Below are positions 7,753 to 13,942 of a DNA stretch of 20,027 nt, piece by piece; within the stretch, counting starts at the first letter, position 1; every line of letters starts with the position of its first letter. Under the pieces are notes generated by a model. That model searched no databases and was not told the origin of the DNA. It was given only the letters and a program-made list of their open reading frames with translations. The position numbers were made by a program, and so were the translations under genes. The stretch covers positions 1-20,027 of the forward strand of contig CAKUTL010000026.1 in the NCBI GenBank assembly GCA_934692295.1, read 5' to 3'. The stretch comes from an uncultured Candidatus Melainabacteria bacterium. Lineage in GTDB: Bacteria > Cyanobacteriota > Vampirovibrionia > Gastranaerophilales > Gastranaerophilaceae.

Positions 7753-8313
7753 ATGAAAAGTGAAAAAGAAAAAATGGTTAATGGTGAAATTTATCAACCA
7801 TTCTGTGAAGAATTAGAGCAGGATAGATTTAGGGCAAAAGAGCTTTGCTTAAAATATAATTCTCTTCACGCAAATCAAAAAGAAGAAAAAGGAAAACTTC
7901 TGCAGGAAATTCTTGGGAATGCGGGAGAAAATAGCGTAATTGAACCAAATTTTTTCTGTGACTACGGATATAATATTGAGTTTGATGGATTTGTATATGT
8001 AAACCATAACAGTGTATTTTTAGATTGTGCAAAAATTAAAATTGGGAAGAATACTTTTATTGGTCCTAATTGCGGATTATATACTGCCGTTCATCCAACA
8101 AATGCAAAAGAAAGAATTGAAGGCAAAGAATGGGCCGAACCCATAATAATTGGAGAAGGTGTTTGGCTTGGAGGAAATGTTGTTGTCCTTCCAGGGGTTA
8201 AGATAGGGGATAGGGCGGTTATTGGTGCTGGTTCTGTTGTAACAAAAGATATTCCAGCGGATGTTGTAGCCGTTGGAAATCCTTGTAAAGTTATCAAACA
8301 GATTGAGAACTAG
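7753..8313 (+). CDS. maa: Maltose/galactoside-type sugar O-acetyltransferase
   Basis: This cytoplasmic enzyme transfers acetyl from acetyl-CoA to a sugar hydroxyl and belongs to the left-handed beta-helix trimers (LacA/Maa/NodL). In 186 residues it has the helical N-terminal Mac domain ('MVNGEIYQPFCEEL' onward, residues 8-55). The hexapeptide repeats follow, with the catalytic His114 in 'LYTAVHPTN', the 'WLGGNVVVLPGVKIGDRAVIGAGSVV' coils (split over about 138-163) and the CoA-side ending 'VGNPCKVIK'. The start has a strong GGAAGG site 6 bases upstream. The true sugar acceptor cannot be read from sequence. The gene faces the aldose epimerase, overlapping its stop by 4 bases (CTAG), so the two are neighbours but not an operon. 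Confidence 0.9.
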   Translation: MKSEKEKMVNGEIYQPFCEELEQDRFRAKELCLKYNSLHANQKEEKGKLLQEILGNAGENSVIEPNFFCDYGYNIEFDGFVYVNHNSVFLDCAKIKIGKNTFIGPNCGLYTAVHPTNAKERIEGKEWAEPIIIGEGVWLGGNVVVLPGVKIGDRAVIGAGSVVTKDIPADVVAVGNPCKVIKQIEN

Positions 8314-9560
8314 TCTTTATCAGTAGAGAAAGAATAAATAATTTCTCTATTATATTCTTCTCCTTGTTTTAGGAGTCCTTTTTCTGCAAATTCTTCTATG
8401 TTAATTGCGTTAGGATAGAATTGTGGTTCAACGCAGAATGAAGATCTTTTTTCGTATCTGTTTCCTGATTTTCCGTTTGGCTGGGTTGTTTTCCCAAGGT
8501 GGTTTGCACTATAGAATTGAAATCCCGGGAGGTTTGTAGAAACTTTTAATTTGATTCCCGTTTTTGGAGATTTCACATTTGCAACTTCTACTAAACTTTT
8601 TCCATCATAATTATCAATACAATAGTTTTGGTCAAAGCCTGAACCTATCTTCATTTGTTCGTGTTCTAAATCTATTACATCTCCGATTTTGTGCGGGGTT
8701 CTAAAATCAAACGGGGTGTTTTCAACATCAATTATTTCTCCTGTTGGAATTGCAATTTCATTTGTTCTTGTTATTTTTGAAGAATTTGGTAGAGTTACAA
8801 TATGCTCATACACAGAATTTTCTTGAGTGTTTTCCGCTCCATCAAGGTTGAAATAAGTATGGTTTGTCATATTTATAACAGTGTCTTTATCTGATTTTGC
8901 TTTGTACATAATGTGTAAATTGTTATCATTGTCAAATTTGTAGGTTACACTAGCTTCGACATTCCCTGGATAACCGCTTTCCATATCCTTTTTAGAATAA
9001 GTAAATTCGATACCGTCTTTTAGGGTATTTGCTTTCCAATTTTTTGTATCGAAACCTTGTGTTCCTCCGTGAGAATGTGATTTCCCATTATCTTTGTTGC
9101 ATTCAAGTTTGTATTCTTCTCCATTAAGTATGAATTTCCCATCGCTGATTTTGTTTGCATAAGGTCCGATTGTTCCGCCGGCGTGTCCTACCGGAGATCC
9201 TTCGTATGGAGTTACATTATCATAACCTTGAGTTACATCTTTAATTTTACCATCCTTATCTGGAATTTTTATCCCAGTAATAGTTGCACCATAGGTGGAC
9301 AAATCAACACTTGCACCATTTTTATTTGTTATGGTGTAAAGGGTTGCTTCTTCTCCTGTTTTTTTGATTGTGCCAAAAGATTTTTTTTCTATTTTTATTC
9401 CATCATAATTATTATCAACATTTGTTGAATTTACTTTGACACTTTTTGTAAAAGTATCTTTTTCTGGTTGACCGGTTAGAGCTATTGATTGTTGGATAAC
9501 TCTTTGCTGATTGCTTATACTTGGATTAAATTGTATGTGCGGATTAAAATCTATTGGCAT
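8310..9560 (-). CDS. galM: Aldose 1-epimerase (galactose mutarotase) with N-terminal extension
   Basis: This enzyme interconverts alpha and beta anomers of sugars such as galactose and glucose. The catalytic residues are recognisable: His164 in 'SHSHGGTQGFD', His234 in 'MTNHTYFNL', Asp310 in 'GFDQNYCID' and Glu378 in 'FCVEPQFYPNA'. At 416 residues it exceeds the usual ~340. The epimerase fold starts near residue 60 ('SFGTIKKTGEEATLYTI') and is preceded by a polar, Gln/Asn/Ser-rich leader with 'DFNPHIQFNPSIS' that is neither a signal peptide nor a known domain. The start is supported by an AAGGAG site. A perfect TATAAT (9583-9588, minus strand) lies upstream but without a good -35. No other galactose-pathway gene is in the window. 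Confidence 0.9.
   Translation of the reverse strand: MPIDFNPHIQFNPSISNQQRVIQQSIALTGQPEKDTFTKSVKVNSTNVDNNYDGIKIEKKSFGTIKKTGEEATLYTITNKNGASVDLSTYGATITGIKIPDKDGKIKDVTQGYDNVTPYEGSPVGHAGGTIGPYANKISDGKFILNGEEYKLECNKDNGKSHSHGGTQGFDTKNWKANTLKDGIEFTYSKKDMESGYPGNVEASVTYKFDNDNNLHIMYKAKSDKDTVINMTNHTYFNLDGAENTQENSVYEHIVTLPNSSKITRTNEIAIPTGEIIDVENTPFDFRTPHKIGDVIDLEHEQMKIGSGFDQNYCIDNYDGKSLVEVANVKSPKTGIKLKVSTNLPGFQFYSANHLGKTTQPNGKSGNRYEKRSSFCVEPQFYPNAINIEEFAEKGLLKQGEEYNREIIYSFSTDKD
8324..8349 (+). terminator. Candidate terminator of the acetyltransferase transcript, inside galM
   Basis: TAGAGAAA (8324-8331) and TTTCTCTA (8342-8349) form a perfect 8-bp stem with a 10-base loop, 10 bases after the acetyltransferase stop. 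A pyrimidine-rich, U-containing stretch follows on the plus strand. The stem is AT-rich and the U-tract is interrupted, so it is a modest candidate. Confidence 0.35.
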
Positions 9561-9622
9561 AATTACTCCTTCTTTTTCTTTAATTATAAATAAAAAATTT
9601 CAAAAGGAATATTTTTGCTAAA

Positions 9623-10678
9623 TTATTTGTGATAATTATGTTTTAATTCTTCAATGCTATCTCCACCGAATTTCAGAAGAATTTCATTTGCTAAAACCCA
9701 CGCAATTCTTGTTTCTGCAACAACAGAACAGGCTTCAACGGCACAAACATCAGAGCGTTCAAAATGTGCTTCTGTTGGTTGATGGGTTTTTGAATCAATA
9801 CTTTTTAACGATTTTTTCATCGTAGGTATAGGTTTCATTACTGCAGAGATTACTAAATCTTGTCCATTTGTCATCCCGCCTTCGATTCCTCCTGCGTGAT
9901 TTGACGAACGGCCAATTTCTCCATTTTCTAGCGTAAATTCATCGTGATATGTACTTCCGTAATAGCCAAGAGGGTTTTCACCGATTTCAACGGTTTTGAC
10001 TGCAGGAATGCTCATAATTGCTTGAGCTAGTCGTCCATCAATCCCTCTGTCCCAATGGACGTGAGAACCTAACCCTATAGGCAAATTTTTATACACAACA
10101 ACAAATTTTCCGCCAACAGAATCCCCATTTTCTTTTGTGATGTCGATTTCTTCTTTGAATTTATCACAACAACAAGCAGTTCCAATTTGTGTAATATCAG
10201 AAGAACATTCAATACCAAATTCTTTTAAGAAAAGTTTTGCAATAGCTCCAACAGCGACTTCTATGGCTGTTTTTCTTGCACTTGAGCGTTCTAAAATGTT
10301 GCGTAAATCTGTTTGGTTATATTTTACACTCCCCGCATAATCTGCGTGTCCTGGACGAAAAGTTGAGAAAGCTCTTTCGTCTGTAATGTCTTCTGGTGCG
10401 ACACTCATTATTTTTTTCCAACTCTCAAAATCCCTATTTTTAACAACAAGTGTGATAGGTGAACCTAGTGTTTTGCCAAATCTTACGCCAGACATAATCT
10501 CTACCGTATCGGATTCAATCTGCATTCTAGCTCCTCGACCATAACCTTGCTGACGACGTTTAAGTTCACTATTTATAAAATCAATGTCGATATTTAAACC
10601 CGCAGGAAGTCCTTCAATAATAGCGGTTAAACATTTGCCATGACTTTCTCCAGCTGTTAAAAATCTAAATTTTTCCAT
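9623..10678 (-). CDS. aroC: Chorismate synthase
   Basis: This is the last step of the shikimate pathway: 5-enolpyruvylshikimate-3-phosphate to chorismate, using reduced FMN. The 351-residue length is normal. Signature regions are 'FLTAGESHGKCLTAIIEGLP' at the N-terminus, 'RRQQGYGRGARM' (41-52), 'FRPGHADYAGSVKY' (108-120) and 'RSSARKTA' (131-138), with 'SNHAGGIEGGMTNG' later for FMN and substrate. The one oddity is Lys136 where the family signature normally has Glu or Asp (R-S-S-A-R-E-T). The start overlaps the upstream stop as TAATG, so translation is coupled to the small exported protein ahead of it. No other shikimate genes are adjacent. Confidence 0.95.
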   Translation of the reverse strand: MEKFRFLTAGESHGKCLTAIIEGLPAGLNIDIDFINSELKRRQQGYGRGARMQIESDTVEIMSGVRFGKTLGSPITLVVKNRDFESWKKIMSVAPEDITDERAFSTFRPGHADYAGSVKYNQTDLRNILERSSARKTAIEVAVGAIAKLFLKEFGIECSSDITQIGTACCCDKFKEEIDITKENGDSVGGKFVVVYKNLPIGLGSHVHWDRGIDGRLAQAIMSIPAVKTVEIGENPLGYYGSTYHDEFTLENGEIGRSSNHAGGIEGGMTNGQDLVISAVMKPIPTMKKSLKSIDSKTHQPTEAHFERSDVCAVEACSVVAETRIAWVLANEILLKFGGDSIEELKHNYHK

Positions 10679-11160
10679 TATTCTTCACCTTTATCTTGCA
10701 TTTTAAGAAATGTTTGCACCTTTGTTTGCATCATTTCTTCAGTAATTTTGGGTCCATTGTTTGTTGGAGTAATTATTTGATACATCTTAAGCCAATAAGT
10801 TTCTTTTATTGGTTGTCGTTCTGCACTAATTTTTATTCCATTTGGGACTTCTTGTACGACTATATTTTTGTATTTATTTTTGTACTTTCTAATTCTAGCA
10901 GTTTTTTGACCTATTTTCAATTCTTTGAAAAATCTTTTTGTCGGAACTTTTACTGAAACTGTTTCGCCTGTTGGTTTTACGACTTCTCGAATTATATTTG
11001 CGTTTGGGGAATACAAATCTAAAAGTTTTTCATCATAATTATTTGCGTAGTATTGATATTGATCAAAAAAGTTCATTCCGTCTTTGGTTGTGTAGGCATA
11101 AACATCTGAAAATGTTAGTATCATTCCAATAATCGGTAGTATAATTTTTAATTTTTTCAT
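10678..11160 (-). CDS. Small exported protein, possibly NTF2-like
   Basis: The 160-residue protein starts with a signal peptide ('MKKLKIILPIIGMILTFSDV', probable cleavage after 'VYA', residue 22). The mature part opens with 'FFDQYQYYANNYDEKLLDLYSPNANI', which resembles the helix and strand start of NTF2/SnoaL-like domains ('...D..L..LYSPDA'). A basic Lys/Arg-rich stretch (about 85-105) and 'ETYWLKMYQII' follow. I give no function; an exported NTF2-like fold is the best guess. It is the first gene of a two-gene unit with aroC, sharing one base of stop and start, although nothing links the two roles. The ribosome site is GAGAGGG. Confidence 0.65.
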   Translation of the reverse strand: MKKLKIILPIIGMILTFSDVYAYTTKDGMNFFDQYQYYANNYDEKLLDLYSPNANIIREVVKPTGETVSVKVPTKRFFKELKIGQKTARIRKYKNKYKNIVVQEVPNGIKISAERQPIKETYWLKMYQIITPTNNGPKITEEMMQTKVQTFLKMQDKGEE

Positions 11161-11282
11161 ATTTAACCCTCTCTTTTTTTAGTTAGATTAAATATTTTTA
11201 TTGTGATTTTCATTACCCTATTTTGCATTATTTTATAGAATAATTTTAGATTTTAATATATCATTATTCTTGGAGGAAAAAT

Positions 11283-11672
11283 ATGAAAAGAGTTTTGATA
11301 GTCGATGATGTTCCTGGGTGGATAAGATTTCATGAACACAACATAAATGGTTTAAATATTCCTAATCTTGAAATAGATACTGCAATTTCTGCAAGAGAGG
11401 CTGTATCAAAACTTGAATTGTCAATTGATAATCCTTATGATGTTATTTTTACGGATTTGCAAATGGAATCAGATTTTCTCCCAAAATTTGCAGGAGAATG
11501 GTTGATTGAGCAAATCAAAACTTTTGAAGAATATAATTCAACAAAAATTGTGATTATTTCTGCTTCTCCAAATATCAGGCTAATTGCAGAAAGAAATGGT
11601 GTTTTGTATCTTTCTAAAACCGTTGCAAGAAATGCGGATGCGGAAGTTTACAGAGAATTTTTAGAAAATTAG
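11283..11672 (+). CDS. Stand-alone response-regulator receiver domain
   Basis: A 129-residue CheY-like phosphoacceptor domain with no output domain. The acidic pocket is Asp8-Asp9 in 'VLIVDDVPG', the phosphorylated residue should be Asp58 in 'VIFTDLQM', and 'IVIISAS' (Ser93) and Lys112 in 'LYLSKTV' complete the active site. The GGAGG site is 6 bases before the ATG. No histidine kinase lies in the window, so the partner is encoded elsewhere; single-domain receivers often act by protein contact or as phosphate relays. Upstream, a TAATAT at 11254-11259 may be a -10, with a weak -35. Its stop overlaps that of the aldolase-like gene by 4 bases (TTAG). Confidence 0.85.
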   Translation: MKRVLIVDDVPGWIRFHEHNINGLNIPNLEIDTAISAREAVSKLELSIDNPYDVIFTDLQMESDFLPKFAGEWLIEQIKTFEEYNSTKIVIISASPNIRLIAERNGVLYLSKTVARNADAEVYREFLEN

Positions 11673-12382
11673 TTTGGTAAGTTTTCTAAAAGTTCTTGGA
11701 GTTTTAAATTCCCTCCACCTCGTCCGATTCCGTTGAAGGTTGTATCGATTGTGTAACATCCGAGTTCTGCTGCTCGTAAACTGTTTTCTAGTGCAAAACT
11801 TTGTTCATTATGGGCGTGAAAACTTAAATTTTCATATCCGATAGTTTTTAATTTGTTATAATATTTTTCAATATCTTCCGGTTTCAATGCACTATAACTA
11901 TCTGCGAAATAAAGACTTTCTAAAATATTTTTATTTTTCCATTGGAATAGTTCAATATAACCATCTGCTCCAACATTTTGGATTTCCATTAGTTGGATAA
12001 AAATCTTATATCCTTTTTGGTGTAAATCTTCTGCAACTTTTAATGTTTCTCCGATTTTATCAGGATGGCAAGCAATTCTAACAAAATCTATGCAGTCGTG
12101 ACTTTTATTTGGAAAATCATTTGGGTTGTATCTTTTATAGTCAGTCATTACCCCCAGTTGTAAATTCCCTTTAGCTTCATAAAATGGTTTTAAAAATTCC
12201 GGTTTGCAAGTATAAAAATCTCCTTTCCCTTCTGTATCAAGATGATTTCTGTAGCCGATTTCATAGTATGACACATTTGATTTGTTTAAAAAATCCATCA
12301 ATGTTTTTACAAAAACTTCTTCAAATTTCCATTTAGTTTCGTGTCCGCCATCACGAGTTGTGCAGTCTAAAATCTTAATCAT
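11669..12382 (-). CDS. Short DRE-TIM (HMGL-like) aldolase-family protein
   Basis: The protein matches the metal-dependent HMG-CoA lyase / 4-hydroxy-2-oxovalerate aldolase barrel family. The start is 'ILDCTTRDGGH' (Arg10, Asp11), the metal-binding 'FHAHNEQ' gives His189 and His191, and 'DTTFNGIGRGGGN' (213-225) is the conserved loop after the last strands. At 237 residues it covers only the barrel and lacks the C-terminal domain (DmpG about 340, isopropylmalate synthases over 350), so it is probably a lyase or aldolase of unknown substrate. There is no ribosome site, and in-frame TGA TAA stops lie just upstream, so the start is fixed. It appears leaderless (see 12389-12397). It is divergent from the radical SAM gene. 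Confidence 0.8.
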   Translation of the reverse strand: MIKILDCTTRDGGHETKWKFEEVFVKTLMDFLNKSNVSYYEIGYRNHLDTEGKGDFYTCKPEFLKPFYEAKGNLQLGVMTDYKRYNPNDFPNKSHDCIDFVRIACHPDKIGETLKVAEDLHQKGYKIFIQLMEIQNVGADGYIELFQWKNKNILESLYFADSYSALKPEDIEKYYNKLKTIGYENLSFHAHNEQSFALENSLRAAELGCYTIDTTFNGIGRGGGNLKLQELLENLPN

Positions 12383-12388
12383 ATGTGT

Positions 12389-12397
12389 ATTTTATCA
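12389..12397 (-). promoter_or_regulatory. Extended -10 promoter placing the start of RNA at the ATG
   Basis: The minus strand reads TGATAAAAT, an extended -10 (TGn plus TAAAAT), with the hexamer ending 6 bases before the ATG at 12382. Transcription would begin at the A of the start codon, which agrees with the absence of a Shine-Dalgarno. There is no good -35. Confidence 0.45.
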
Positions 12398-12462
12398 TGA
12401 AAGTTTTGCCATGGTAGGTAATTTATTTTGAGTTTTGAAGATTGAACATGTTGTTAATCGAA

Positions 12463-12468
12463 AAGGAG
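12463..12468 (+). promoter_or_regulatory. Shine-Dalgarno deciding the radical SAM start
   Basis: AAGGAG lies 6 bases before the ATG at 12475. The in-frame TTG at 12442 and ATG at 12448 have no such site, so they are not used as the start here. Confidence 0.75.
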
Positions 12469-12474
12469 TTTATT

Positions 12475-13332
12475 ATGAAGAGTAATATTTTTAAATCTGC
12501 TATTGTTGAAATGAAAGAGTTGAATAATTTGTTTATTGAAATGACTGCAAAAAGTTGTAATCAACATTGCAAGCATTGTTATATTGAGTTCCCTCAGTAT
12601 AAAAAAGTTCAGGATTTTATAAGTATTGACGTTATTAAACAGGCATTGAACGATACCACCAAAGATAAGATTGAATGTATTTATTTGACGGGGGCAGAAC
12701 CAATGACCCATCCTGATTTTAATGCTATTTTGAGGTTGTGTTTAAAACGATCAAATGTTTGTATCTGTACAAATGCGTCTTGTATCAATGAGAAAAAAGC
12801 TCGTTTTTTGAAAAAAGTAGAAGATGAAGCTAATAATGAAATTATTTTCAAAATCAGTATGGATCATTACGAAGAAGTAAAAAATGATGATGTTCGTTAT
12901 CGTGGAGCATTTCGTCAGGCTGTTTTTGCTATTAAACATTTGCTAAAATATAATTTTAATCCGATTATTTCTGTAACTAATTATTATAATTTGTCTAATG
13001 AAGAACTTTGGGATGGTTTTGGGGCATTGTTTGTTAAAAACAATTTTGATATGGATAAATCTAATTTGCAGATTGTTCCTTGGCATAACATGCAAAGTTC
13101 TTTTGAGGGTAACTTAGATGGCAAGTGGAAGAACTTAGACTGTGAAAATGGTCGAATTTTAACGGCTAATGGTGTTTATGCCTGTCCATTTTTAGCAAAT
13201 GATTATCGTGGTCGTTGTGGAAGTTCTTTTGGTGATTATACTAAAAGAAGCTCGCTAGAAACGAGCTTCTGTGAAACTTGTGTAAAATCTAAATCTCCAA
13301 TGTTTGGGATTGATTTTTCGCAGTTTGAATAA
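12475..13332 (+). CDS. Radical SAM protein with SPASM-like C-terminus, substrate unknown
   Basis: A 285-residue enzyme with the [4Fe-4S]/S-adenosylmethionine motif CxxxCxxC at Cys28, Cys32 and Cys35 ('SCNQHCKHCYIEF') and the SAM-side 'YLTGAEPMTHPDF' (70-82). The C-terminal part holds five more cysteines. 'CENGRILTANGVYACPFL' (Cys223, Cys237) is one residue short of the SPASM C-x(9-15)-G-x4-C pattern, and Cys248 and 'SFCETC' (Cys266, Cys269) follow. This suggests at least one auxiliary cluster, as in peptide- or protein-modifying radical SAM enzymes. I see no small precursor peptide beside it. It diverges from the aldolase-like gene and abuts the pilus gene's stop with zero gap. Confidence 0.85.
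   Translation: MKSNIFKSAIVEMKELNNLFIEMTAKSCNQHCKHCYIEFPQYKKVQDFISIDVIKQALNDTTKDKIECIYLTGAEPMTHPDFNAILRLCLKRSNVCICTNASCINEKKARFLKKVEDEANNEIIFKISMDHYEEVKNDDVRYRGAFRQAVFAIKHLLKYNFNPIISVTNYYNLSNEELWDGFGALFVKNNFDMDKSNLQIVPWHNMQSSFEGNLDGKWKNLDCENGRILTANGVYACPFLANDYRGRCGSSFGDYTKRSSLETSFCETCVKSKSPMFGIDFSQFE
13243..13270 (-). terminator. Candidate terminator of the pilus operon, inside the radical SAM gene
   Basis: AGAAGCTCG and CGAGCTTCT form a perfect 9-bp stem (13246-13254 with 13262-13270) around a 7-base loop. On the minus strand the 3' arm runs into TTTT (13246-13243). It lies about 62 bases beyond the PilO-like stop, within codons for the end of the radical SAM protein. No T-tract follows on the plus strand. 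Confidence 0.45.
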
Positions 13333-13920
13333 TTATTTTTGAGCATACAATTTAACTTTAAAGTTAATAAGTAATACTCTTTTGTTCTTTTTGTATGGTA
13401 CTATTTCAACAGATTGAAGATCAAGGAAGTGATCGTGTTTGTACATTTCTTTCAAGAAATTGTCATAGTTTGAATAATTTGCAATCATTTCCATATTCAA
13501 ACGAGCTACGTTATATTTATCTTTTGCTCCTTGAACAAAATTATCATCTGCCGGATCGTAATCATATTTGATAGAACGAACTTTAATTTGGTTTGCTCTA
13601 ACAAGTTGTAAAACTTCTGCAAATTCACCTGCAATAACAGCTTCTGTGTCCATTCCTGATTCAATAGGTTTGTAGAATGGTTTTCCGCTTGCTTTGTTTG
13701 CAGCTTCTTTTGCCTTTTGTTCTTCTTCTTTTCTTCTATATTCTTCTAATTTTTTTGTTTTATCTTCAACAGTTGCTTGTTTTTGGGCAACTTCTTCTTT
13801 TACAGCCATATAATTTTGTACATTAGTTGCAATTTGAGAACCCAAGTAAATCGCACCGCCTAATGTCGCAACGAGTAATAATATAGGTATTAAAAATGGT
13901 TTTAATTTTTCACTATTCAT
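13333..13920 (-). CDS. PilO/GspM-like pilus assembly protein
   Basis: A 195-residue bitopic inner-membrane protein: a short cytoplasmic start, one membrane helix ('FLIPILLLVATLGGAIYL', about 9-26), a coiled coil rich in Lys/Glu (about 38-75), then a small alpha/beta domain. That domain contains 'EFAEVLQLVRANQIKVRSIKYD', typical of the PilO ferredoxin-like fold (split around 98-120), and ends in 'LLINFKVKLYAQ'. PilO links PilN to the outer parts of type IV pilus machines. It lies 22 bases downstream of the PilM-PilN fusion gene and clearly belongs with it. Pilus genes such as pilP, pilQ, pilB or pilC are not nearby, so the rest of the machine must be elsewhere. Confidence 0.75.
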   Translation of the reverse strand: MNSEKLKPFLIPILLLVATLGGAIYLGSQIATNVQNYMAVKEEVAQKQATVEDKTKKLEEYRRKEEEQKAKEAANKASGKPFYKPIESGMDTEAVIAGEFAEVLQLVRANQIKVRSIKYDYDPADDNFVQGAKDKYNVARLNMEMIANYSNYDNFLKEMYKHDHFLDLQSVEIVPYKKNKRVLLINFKVKLYAQK

Positions 13921-13942
13921 TTATTATATTCCTTTTTGAATC

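Noticed and set aside
9583..9588. TATAAT upstream of galM on the minus strand.
   Set aside because: No -35 or extended -10; in AT-rich sequence the hexamer alone is weak evidence.
12383..12474. Possible RiPP precursor peptide beside the SPASM-like radical SAM gene.
   Set aside because: The 92-base gap holds no small open frame with a ribosome site, and both flanking genes abut other genes.
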